The notes below the pieces were generated by a model, which made no database searches, had not been told where the DNA came from, and saw only the letters and a program-made list of their open reading frames with translations. A stretch of 64,000 bases of DNA from Nonomuraea guangzhouensis. Lineage in GTDB: Bacteria; Actinomycetota; Actinomycetes; Streptosporangiales; Streptosporangiaceae. The position numbers and the translations under genes were made by a program. Each line of letters opens with the position of its first letter. Position 1 is the stretch's first letter. The stretch is from the NCBI RefSeq assembly GCF_019396345.1, contig NZ_JAHKRM010000004.1, positions 124,001 to 188,000 on the forward strand, read 5' to 3'. This document shows positions 25,312-32,312 of the stretch, piece by piece.

Positions 25312-27158
25312 GCGGCCCGCCGCCATGACACCAGCCGTACCGCCGACGCCCCGAGCACCAGGATCGCGGCGATCAGCACCGTCAGCCCGGCGGCCCGTTG
25401 ATCGGCGGACAGGTCCGACACCTCCGGCGGCGACACCAGCGTGAACCAGTCCAGGCCCACCCCCGGCCCGAACAGCAGGGCCAGCCCGAGCGCGAGCGGC
25501 ACGACGGCGACCACCGCGAGCAGCCGCGCCCGCGTCACCCAGGTGACCGGGCGCGGCAGCGGATCCACTCCGGTCAGCACCCAGAAGCACACCATCCCGG
25601 TGCAGAACAGCACGGCCAGGGTGAGCAGGTGCGCCGCGTAGCTGTACAACGACTGTCCGAGCCAGCCGGTCCCGTACAGCAGGGCCACGGGCACGACCTG
25701 CAGCACCGCGACGGTCACGGGGTGGGTGAGGCGCGCGGCGAGGCCGCTGTCCAGGATCGCGCGGGTCACGTCGCCGTACTGCGAGCGGTCGGTGGTGGTC
25801 TGGGCGGCGAGCGTCAGCGGCGCGCCGAGCGCCAGCAGCAGCGGCGCCACGAGGGCGACCAGGCCGTACTGCAGCGCCTGCGCGGACAGCATCGCGCGGG
25901 CGTACCCGCCCACGCCACTGAGCAGGGCGAACGCCAGCACCGCGAGCCCGGCCAGCCACGCGGCGGTACGGCCGGGCGGCCACGGCACCCCGTCGCGGGC
26001 CAGGCGGCGCAGCCCGATGAGGTAGCCGATCGCGGGCAGGGCCAGCAGGAGCAGGATCAGCGGGTCCAGCCGGATCTCGGTGACCAGGTTGCCGATCGAG
26101 AAGGGCGGCAGGTCGTACTCCAGCAGGAGGTGGTCGTGACCACCTCCCCCGCCCTCCGAGGGCGGCGGCGGGGTGCGCGACAGACCCACGGCCAGCCCGA
26201 CGGCCGCCACCATGACGATCGCCTCACCGGTGGCCAGCCGGACGAAGGTGTGCCGCACCGGACGTTCGGCCAGGCCCGCGACCGTGCGGCGGCGATGGTG
26301 CCGGCCGAAGGCGCCCAAGGCCACCAGCGCGGCCGTCTTGGCCAGGATGAGCAGGCCGTAACGGGTCTGCCAGAGCTGGGGGACGGTGTCCAGCCGTACC
26401 CAGGCGCTGGCCACACCGGACACGGCCACCGCGGCGAAGCAGGCCAGCGCCAGCGTGCTGAACCTGGGCACCACCTCCGCCAGCCGGTCCGACCGCCGGA
26501 AGTGGACCAGCACGGCGGCCAGGCCGCCCACCCACACCGCCACCGTCACCAGGTGCGCCATCAGGGCGGAGATCGCGATGTCGTGGTCGCCCGCCGAGGC
26601 CGCGTGACCGACGTAGGCGGGCGGCAGCACCGCGAAGGCGGCGACCGCCAGCAGGAGGCCGTTCCACCAGGGCGAAGGCCCGAAGCCGGCGCCGATCGCG
26701 ACCACCGCCGCCGCCGCGGCCACGATGAACAGCGCCTGGGTCTGCGGGACGGTGGTGCCGAACGTCAGGATCGACGGGTCCTCCATCAGGTCGGCGAGCG
26801 GCAGGCCGGTGACCTCCGAGATCGTCAGCAGGTACATCGCGGCCGCGGCGACGGCCCAGCCCAGCGCCCACCGGCCGGCGGCGCGCAGGCAGGCGGCGGC
26901 CTCCGGCGTGCCGCGCGGGGCCAGGAGCACGGCGGCGACGAGCGTTCCCACGGTGGCGAAGGCGCACAGGTCATAGACGAACCGGGCCAGGGGCAGGCCC
27001 CAATCGGTGATCGGTCCGGCCTTGGGCAGGCCCGGGATCGCCCGCACCGGCAGGCTTCCGCCGAACAGCAGGGCCGCGACCAGCACCAGGAGTCCGGCGG
27101 CCACGGCGACAACGGCGTAACGGCGGGCCGTCGACGGCCCGCCTCGGGAAATGGACAC
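25287..27158 (-). CDS. CopD-CtaG fusion membrane protein (copper import / cytochrome oxidase assembly)
   Basis: 623-aa polytopic protein. The N-terminal half is a CopD copper-resistance domain (LMAHLVTVAVWVGGLAAVLV, TRYGLLILAKTAALVALGAF). After a Gly/His linker (GGGGGHDH) comes a caa3-type oxidase assembly factor CtaG domain (LQYGLVALVAPLLLALGAPL, YAAHLLTLAVLFCTGMVCFW). Such fusions are widespread in actinobacteria and deliver copper to haem-copper oxidase or across the membrane. GTG start 27158 lies 6 nt after the stop of a 15-codon reading frame that has its own Shine-Dalgarno. Confidence 0.9.
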   Translation of the reverse strand: MSISRGGPSTARRYAVVAVAAGLLVLVAALLFGGSLPVRAIPGLPKAGPITDWGLPLARFVYDLCAFATVGTLVAAVLLAPRGTPEAAACLRAAGRWALGWAVAAAAMYLLTISEVTGLPLADLMEDPSILTFGTTVPQTQALFIVAAAAAVVAIGAGFGPSPWWNGLLLAVAAFAVLPPAYVGHAASAGDHDIAISALMAHLVTVAVWVGGLAAVLVHFRRSDRLAEVVPRFSTLALACFAAVAVSGVASAWVRLDTVPQLWQTRYGLLILAKTAALVALGAFGRHHRRRTVAGLAERPVRHTFVRLATGEAIVMVAAVGLAVGLSRTPPPPSEGGGGGHDHLLLEYDLPPFSIGNLVTEIRLDPLILLLLALPAIGYLIGLRRLARDGVPWPPGRTAAWLAGLAVLAFALLSGVGGYARAMLSAQALQYGLVALVAPLLLALGAPLTLAAQTTTDRSQYGDVTRAILDSGLAARLTHPVTVAVLQVVPVALLYGTGWLGQSLYSYAAHLLTLAVLFCTGMVCFWVLTGVDPLPRPVTWVTRARLLAVVAVVPLALGLALLFGPGVGLDWFTLVSPPEVSDLSADQRAAGLTVLIAAILVLGASAVRLVSWRRAAQRRRTPV

Positions 27159-27164
27159 GGCTGC

Positions 27165-27212
27165 TCAGGTGCGGGCGGGCAGCGGTCGACGGCATGCGGG
27201 GGTAGACGTCAT
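27165..27212 (-). CDS. Possible 15-codon leader peptide upstream of copD-ctaG
   Basis: GGAGAACACC precedes an ATG that encodes MTSTPACRRPLPART. The stop is 6 nt before the CopD-CtaG GTG start, which has no ribosome site of its own. Translational coupling or attenuation (one Cys, several Arg and Pro) is possible. It could also be chance. Confidence 0.4.
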   Translation of the reverse strand: MTSTPACRRPLPART

Positions 27213-27245
27213 GGTGTTCTCCACGTGGCTGCGGGATGGGAGTTT

Positions 27246-27773
27246 TCAGCGAGCAGCCGGGAGCGGGGGTCCACGCCGGACGACCGCGTGACGTAGGACG
27301 CTTTCGTAGGGAATGCCGGGTGCGCGGTAGGCGGGCGCCGGCGGAGTCGGCGGGCGTACGGGGCACGGCGCCAGGATCAGCAGCACGCGTACGGCCAGGC
27401 GCCGCAGCACCGACCACAGGGCGGTCTCGCCCCTGGCCACCCACCATCCGGTCATCAGCGTGGCGGTGAGGTGGCAGAGCTCCATCTCGACGTCGGAGGC
27501 CAGCCCGTGACCGGGCGTCATGGGCGCATGCCAGGAGAAGAGGCCGTGCAGGAGGAGTTGCGCCGAGCCGAGCAGGAGGGCGATCGGGGCTGGTTCGCGC
27601 TCGCGGCCGGCCGCCACGACCGTGATGGCCGTCACGACCCCGGCTCCGAGCGCGACCTGGCCGACGCCCGGCAGTGTGCCACCCGCGAACCAGTGGGCCA
27701 GGGCGGCCAGCGTCACGCAGACGGCCGCGAAGAGGGCCGACCGCGCTAATCGCAACGGCAGCATGGCTCGCAT
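27246..27773 (-). CDS. Small polytopic membrane protein, copper-locus partner
   Basis: 175-aa protein with four or five hydrophobic segments and well-placed His/Met residues (AALAHWFAGG, SWHAPMTPGHG, MELCHLTATLMTGWW), which hint at metal handling. The C-terminal tail is cytoplasmic and Pro/Arg-rich. ATG 27773 has GGAG 11 nt upstream. It lies upstream of copD-ctaG on the same strand, so they probably form one operon. No family name assigned. Confidence 0.65.
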   Translation of the reverse strand: MRAMLPLRLARSALFAAVCVTLAALAHWFAGGTLPGVGQVALGAGVVTAITVVAAGREREPAPIALLLGSAQLLLHGLFSWHAPMTPGHGLASDVEMELCHLTATLMTGWWVARGETALWSVLRRLAVRVLLILAPCPVRPPTPPAPAYRAPGIPYESVLRHAVVRRGPPLPAAR

Positions 27774-27815
27774 GGTGCCCAAATGCTCCCACACCGGAGG
27801 GCTGCCGGGAGTCCC

Positions 27816-27879
27816 GTTATAACCTATGACCATTTAGCCCGAAATTTCGCGTCTTAACGTGGTGCGGTACGTTATAGCC
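27816..27879. promoter_or_regulatory. GTTATA-repeat control region before the GntR gene
   Basis: CGTTATAACCTATGAC (27815) and CGTTATAGCCGTGAC (27870) are repeated about 55 bp apart; the first contains the perfect palindrome GTTATAAC (27816-27823). The second also supplies a TACGTT -10-like hexamer immediately 5' of the GTG at 27880. Probable GntR autoregulatory sites. Confidence 0.45.
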
Positions 27880-28644
27880 GTGACGAACGGGACGCCGGCC
27901 GAGCTCTCCCCCACGAAGGCCGACCATGCGTACCTGCGGGTGAAGGAGCTGATCCTGTCCGGAGTCCTGCCGCCCGGCTCGGTGATCGCGCAGGTCACGC
28001 TGGCGCGCGACATCGGCATCAGCACCACGCCGCTCCGCGAGGCGCTGCGCCGGCTGAAGAGTGAGGGCCTGGTGGCGCTGGACGCCCACCGCGACGCCCG
28101 GGTGGCCCCGCTGTCCGCGGAGGAGGCGCGCGACCTGCTGGAGCTGCGGCGCTCCCTCGATCCCTTGGCCGTCGCCCTGGCCGCCGAGCGCAGGACCAGG
28201 GCCGACATCGCGGGCATGCGCGCGGCCGCCGAGGGGCTCAGCCCGCTGCCCGGCGATCCCGCGTACGAGCAGCTCGTCGCCCATCGCCGCTTCCACGCCG
28301 CCCTCTACGGCGCCTCGCACAACGACCTGCTCATCAGCACGCTCGACGGCCTGTGGGACAAGTCCGACCGCTTCCGCCGCCTGGCCCTGGAGGTCGAACG
28401 CGGCCAGGCCGCCCGCGACCGCAAGGCGGCCGAGCACGAGGCCCTGCTGGAGTACGTGATCGCCGGAGACGCCGAGGGGGCGGCGGCCGTCATGCGCGAG
28501 CACATCGACACCAGCCTGGGCGCGCAGGCGGCCCGGCGGCTGCGCGCCCGAGCCGACTCCGACCGTATTGCGCTCGACCAGGCTGGATCTGACCAGGCTG
28601 GATCTGAGCGGGCCGGGTCTGAATGGGACGGGATCGATGTCTGA
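27880..28644 (+). CDS. GntR-family (FadR/FCD-type) transcriptional regulator
   Basis: 254-aa regulator. The winged helix (HAYLRVKELILSGVLPPGSV, then ISTTPLREALRRLKSEGLV) and an all-helical FCD effector domain (LLELRRSLDPLAVALAAERR; metal-type residues in FHAALYGASHN and AAEHEALLEYVIAGD) are clear. The GTG at 27880 fits a leaderless start, with GTG 27859 as alternative. The C-terminus carries four 15-bp repeats (28576-28635). It overlaps the MFS gene by 8 nt and probably controls it. Confidence 0.9.
   Translation: MTNGTPAELSPTKADHAYLRVKELILSGVLPPGSVIAQVTLARDIGISTTPLREALRRLKSEGLVALDAHRDARVAPLSAEEARDLLELRRSLDPLAVALAAERRTRADIAGMRAAAEGLSPLPGDPAYEQLVAHRRFHAALYGASHNDLLISTLDGLWDKSDRFRRLALEVERGQAARDRKAAEHEALLEYVIAGDAEGAAAVMREHIDTSLGAQAARRLRARADSDRIALDQAGSDQAGSERAGSEWDGIDV
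28576..28635 (+). repeat. 15-bp tandem repeat x4 in the GntR 3' end
   Basis: Units GACCAGGCTGGATCT (x2, identical), GAGCGGGCCGGGTCT and GAATGGGACGGGATC encode DQAGS-like pentapeptides. The last unit provides the purine-rich ribosome site of the MFS start at 28637. Confidence 0.8.
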
Positions 28645-29806
28645 CGGCTGGCATCGGCGCCATCGGACGGCTCTGCTGCTGGCGCACTCCATGGGGACGC
28701 AGGTGGTCACGTTCGTGCTGCGGCCGACCATGTCGTACGGGGCTATCGAGCTGCATGTCCCGGCGGCGTGGCTGGGCGTGCTGGGCGCCAGCTTCGCCAT
28801 CGCGCCGCTCCTCCTGGCCATCCCCGCCGGTCAGGCCGCCGACCGGTACGGCGAGCGGCGCATGGCCGTGGCGGGGGCGATCCTGCTCACGGCCGCCTGT
28901 GCCGCGTTCCTGGCGTTCGGCCACACGATCCCCGGGCTGATCGCGGGCGGCGTCCTGCTCGGCACGGGGCATCTCGGCTGCGTCATCGCCCAGCAGGCGC
29001 TGGTGGCCAACGTGACCGCGCCCGGCCGGTACGACACGGCCTTCGGCCACTACACGTTCGCCGCCTCGCTGGGCCAGGCCGCCGGTCCGGTCCTGATCAC
29101 CGTGTTCGGCGGCGCGCTGGCCATTCCCGACACCGGCCGGATCTACCTGTGGACCTGCGGCCTCGCCGCCGTACTCGTCGTACTGTCGACGCTCCTGACC
29201 GGCAGCCCACGGACCACCGCGCAGGTCAAGGGCGACGCCGCCGGGGTGCGGTCGCTGCTGCGGCTGCCAGGTCTCGCGCACGCACTCGTGACGAGCTGCG
29301 TGGTGCTGGCCGCGGTCGACATCACCCTCGTCTACCTCCCGGCACTGGGCACCGAACAAGGACTCGCCTCAGGCGTGGTCGGCGCCCTACTGGCGATCCG
29401 TGGCGTGGCGTCGATGGGGTCGAGGTTCTTCCTGGGCCGCCTCTCACGCACCTTCGGCAGACGGCGCCTCCTGGTGGCCAGCACCGTCGCGGCGGCCCTG
29501 GCCATGGTGGTCACACCGCTGCCCATGCCGCTGTGGCTGCTGGCCTGTGTGCTGCTGGTCATGGGCTTCGGGCTCGGGGTGGGGCAGCCGATGACCATGT
29601 CGTGGCTCGCGGAGTCGGCACCCGCCGGTCTTCGGGGGCGGGCGATGTCGCTGCGACTGGTGGGCAACCGTACCGGCCAGATCCTCATCCCGGGCGCGGC
29701 CGGCCTGGTGGCGGCGGGTGCGGGGGCCGCGGGCGTACTCCTGATCACCGCACTCGGCCTCGGCTGGGCAGGCGTGGCCGCCCGCCGCCTGCCTGTCGAC
29801 ACATGA
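28637..29806 (+). CDS. MFS transporter
   Basis: 389-aa permease with about 12 transmembrane helices. Motif A-like loops are PAGQAADRYGERRMAV and FLGRLSRTFGRRRLLV. ATG 28637 overlaps the GntR stop (ATGTCTGA). GntR-MFS pairs usually handle import or export of a carboxylate or drug-like compound; no substrate can be inferred. It converges on bioN. Confidence 0.85.
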   Translation: MSDGWHRRHRTALLLAHSMGTQVVTFVLRPTMSYGAIELHVPAAWLGVLGASFAIAPLLLAIPAGQAADRYGERRMAVAGAILLTAACAAFLAFGHTIPGLIAGGVLLGTGHLGCVIAQQALVANVTAPGRYDTAFGHYTFAASLGQAAGPVLITVFGGALAIPDTGRIYLWTCGLAAVLVVLSTLLTGSPRTTAQVKGDAAGVRSLLRLPGLAHALVTSCVVLAAVDITLVYLPALGTEQGLASGVVGALLAIRGVASMGSRFFLGRLSRTFGRRRLLVASTVAAALAMVVTPLPMPLWLLACVLLVMGFGLGVGQPMTMSWLAESAPAGLRGRAMSLRLVGNRTGQILIPGAAGLVAAGAGAAGVLLITALGLGWAGVAARRLPVDT

Positions 29807-29845
29807 CAGCCGTCAGCCGACACGTGAGCGCCGTCAGCAGCGCTG

Positions 29846-30451
29846 TCAGTCGTCCAGGCCGCGGGCGCTGAGGGCCTCGCCCAGTGCGTCGGCGTGCCGC
29901 AACGCGCTCACCACCAGCGGTACGGCGAAGGCGCGCATGCTCCACTCCACTCCCCTGGCACGCTGAGCCTCCCGCACCCGGGTGGCCAGGTCGGCCATGA
30001 CCGGCACGCTGCGGATCGTGAGGGACAGCAGCAACGACAGCCGGAACGGGTCCAGCCCCACGAACCGCGCGGGTGACAGGCAGCGTTCGAGGAACGCCAT
30101 CATGGCGGCCGTCCGCGTCGTCAGGGTGACCAGCCCGGCCAGGGCGACGGCCAGGACGACCCGCGACACCGAAGTGATCGCCGACGGCAGGTCCGCGAAC
30201 ACCATCTGCATGGCGAACAGCGCGACGGCGAACCAGCGCACCGGACGTACCTGCGCCCAGGCCGCCGCCGCGCCCACCCCCGAGACGGCGAACAGCACGC
30301 CCACCACCAGCGCGGCGACCGCCATCGCCATCGGCGCGCGCAGGAGGACGAGCACCGTGCACAAGGCGGCCAGAGCCGCGAGCTTGGCCCCCGCGGGGAG
30401 GCGGTGCAGCGGTGAGTCCCCGGGGACGTAGGCGCCGGTGAGCGCGTTCAC
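29846..30451 (-). CDS. bioN: ECF transporter T component (energy-coupling factor transmembrane protein)
   Basis: 201-aa membrane protein of the EcfT/CbiQ family with about five helices. It carries the A-R-G coupling motifs: VREAQRARGVEW and the C-terminal ALSARGLDD. It couples ATP hydrolysis by BioM to the S component BioY. The start overlaps the bioM stop by 4 nt (ATGA). Together with bioY and bioM it completes a dedicated biotin-type ECF transporter. Last gene of the operon. Confidence 0.9.
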   Translation of the reverse strand: MNALTGAYVPGDSPLHRLPAGAKLAALAALCTVLVLLRAPMAMAVAALVVGVLFAVSGVGAAAAWAQVRPVRWFAVALFAMQMVFADLPSAITSVSRVVLAVALAGLVTLTTRTAAMMAFLERCLSPARFVGLDPFRLSLLLSLTIRSVPVMADLATRVREAQRARGVEWSMRAFAVPLVVSALRHADALGEALSARGLDD

Positions 30452-31155
30452 GACATGAGCTTCCGGTAGTGGCCGATGGCCGCCCGCGGCGCGGCGTCGG
30501 CCACGATCCGCCCCTCGTCCAGCACCAGCAGACGGTCGAAGTCCTCCAGCAGGGCGAGATCGTGGCTGACCACGACCACCTGCTGCGGCAGCTCACGCAG
30601 CACGTCGGCGACCAGCCGGGAGTGGCGCAGGTCCAGCAGGGTCGTGGGTTCGTCCATGACGAGGATCTCGGGTTCGAGCACCAGGACCGAGCAGAGGGCG
30701 AGCAGCTGTTTCTGACCGCCGGACAGCTGGTGGGCGGGGTGGTCGGCGTGGCCTGCCAGGCCGTACCTCTCCAGGACGTCGGCGACCCTGCGCTCGACCT
30801 CCTCGCGCGGCAGCTTCCGCCGGCGCAGGGAGAACGCGACGTCCTCGGCCACGGTCGGCATGACGATCTGCGCGTCGGGGTCGGTGAACAGGAACCCGAC
30901 ACGCCGCCTGATCCTGGCCGCGTGGCGGCGGGTGTCGTCACCGAGGACGGTGACGGTGCCCGAGGTCGGCAGGACCAGGCCGTTCAGGAGCCGGGCCAGG
31001 GTGCTCTTGCCCGAACCGTTGGCTCCGATCACGCCCACCCGCCGCTCGGGCAGCGCGGCCGTGACACCGCACAGCACCTCACGCTGCCCGAGCCGGACCC
31101 GCACGTCGTCCAGCTCGATCACGCACACCACCCATGGATCCCACGCACCGCTCAT
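30448..31155 (-). CDS. bioM: ECF transporter A component ATPase
   Basis: 235-aa ABC ATPase: Walker A GANGSGKSTLA, signature LSGGQKQLLAL, Walker B ILVMDEPTTLLDL, H-loop VVSHDLALL. The size and lone-ATPase arrangement fit BioM/EcfA. ATG 31155 overlaps the thiolase stop by ATGA, so translation is coupled to the upstream enzyme genes. Confidence 0.9.
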   Translation of the reverse strand: MSGAWDPWVVCVIELDDVRVRLGQREVLCGVTAALPERRVGVIGANGSGKSTLARLLNGLVLPTSGTVTVLGDDTRRHAARIRRRVGFLFTDPDAQIVMPTVAEDVAFSLRRRKLPREEVERRVADVLERYGLAGHADHPAHQLSGGQKQLLALCSVLVLEPEILVMDEPTTLLDLRHSRLVADVLRELPQQVVVVSHDLALLEDFDRLLVLDEGRIVADAAPRAAIGHYRKLMS

Positions 31156-32312
31156 ACCACCTCGAACAGGGCGGCGACTCCGAGGCCGCCGCCGACCGCC
31201 GCCGTCGCCAACCCGAGCGTCCCCGGCGGCGCGCCCGACCGCACGAGCCGCGTGAACAGCCGCGTGACCACGACCGCTCCGGTCGCCCCCCACGGATGGC
31301 CGAGCGCCAGCGCGCCGCCGTCCGCGCAGACCCGCTCCCTGTCGGCGCCGAGTGGATCGAGCCCGAGCGCGTCGGTGACGGCCAGCGTCTGGGCCGCGAA
31401 CGCCTCCACGATCTCCACCGCCGCGATCTGTTCCATGCTCACTCCGGTACGGCCGAGCAGCCGCCGTACCGCGGGCACCGGACCCCAGCCGGGCAGGGCG
31501 GGATCGCAGCCGACGACCGCTCCGCCCCGCAGCCGGAGTCCGGGCAGCCCGGCTCCGGCCCGCAGTCGTTCCGAGGTGAGGGCGACCACCGCCGCCCCGT
31601 CACTGACCGGCGAGGAGTTCCCGGCCGTCACCGACCCACCCGGGACGAACGCCGCCGGCAACCGCGACAGCGACGCCGGCCGCATCAGCCGGGGACGCTG
31701 GTCCTCCGTCCGGCCGCCGACCTCGACGATCTCCGCCGCGAACCGCCCCGCCTCCCGCGCGGCCACCGCCTTGGCGTTGCTCGCGCCGGCGTAGTCGTCC
31801 TGGCGTTCCCGCTCCACGCCGCGCGCCGCGGCGAGCGCCTCGGCGGCGGCCCCCATGTCCGGGTCCGGATGGCCCGCCGGGGTGAAGGGCGCCCGTTCGT
31901 ACGGCGTGTCGGGGCTCTCCCGGTGCGCCCGCAACGGCGCGGTGGAGGCGCTCTCGGCTCCACCGGCGATGACCAGCTCCATCTCCTCGCTGGCCACGGC
32001 CTGACCGGCCATCAGGATCGCCGCCAGCCCGCTGCCGCACTGCCGATCCACCGTGGCACCGGGAACCGCCTCGCCGAGCCCCGCGCCCAACGCCGAGACC
32101 CGCGCCAGGTTCCCGCCGGGACCCATGCAGTTGCCGAGCACCACGTCGTCGATCGGCACACCGAGGCAGGCGACGTCACGGGCCACCACCTGGATGACCG
32201 GCGCGGCCAGCCTGTCGGCCGTCACCTCCTTGAAGGCGTGCCCGGCGGTCCCGATCGCCGTACGGCGTGCGGCCACGATGACCGGCAGGGCCTCGGGTGG
32301 GAGCGGTCGCAT
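31152..32312 (-). CDS. Thiolase-fold protein (acetyl-CoA acetyltransferase-like) lacking two catalytic residues
   Basis: 386-aa thiolase superfamily member. The acyl-accepting Cys is present (VDRQCGSGLAAI) and so is the active-site His (GGALALGHPWGATGA). But the usual Asn-Glu-Ala-Phe motif reads VEAFAAQ, and the second catalytic Cys of the CxGGG motif is Ala (LATAAVGGGLG). A normal degradative/biosynthetic Claisen reaction is therefore doubtful; an altered acyl transfer is possible. It is embedded in the biotin transporter operon between the ligase (1-nt overlap) and bioM (ATGA). It may process a pimelate-type or other acyl precursor with the ligase (inference). Confidence 0.85.
   Translation of the reverse strand: MRPLPPEALPVIVAARRTAIGTAGHAFKEVTADRLAAPVIQVVARDVACLGVPIDDVVLGNCMGPGGNLARVSALGAGLGEAVPGATVDRQCGSGLAAILMAGQAVASEEMELVIAGGAESASTAPLRAHRESPDTPYERAPFTPAGHPDPDMGAAAEALAAARGVERERQDDYAGASNAKAVAAREAGRFAAEIVEVGGRTEDQRPRLMRPASLSRLPAAFVPGGSVTAGNSSPVSDGAAVVALTSERLRAGAGLPGLRLRGGAVVGCDPALPGWGPVPAVRRLLGRTGVSMEQIAAVEIVEAFAAQTLAVTDALGLDPLGADRERVCADGGALALGHPWGATGAVVVTRLFTRLVRSGAPPGTLGLATAAVGGGLGVAALFEVV

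Noticed and set aside
23044..25983. Open frame of 979 codons on the minus strand opposite the GH3 gene
   Set aside because: High-GC codon bias leaves the antisense frame open. Its translation is Arg/Gly/Val/His-rich without domains, and the plus strand encodes a complete GH3 enzyme with catalytic motifs.
25398..27296. 632-codon plus-strand frame opposite copD-ctaG
   Set aside because: Its translation is hydrophilic His/Gln/Arg-rich, typical of the complement of a membrane-protein gene.
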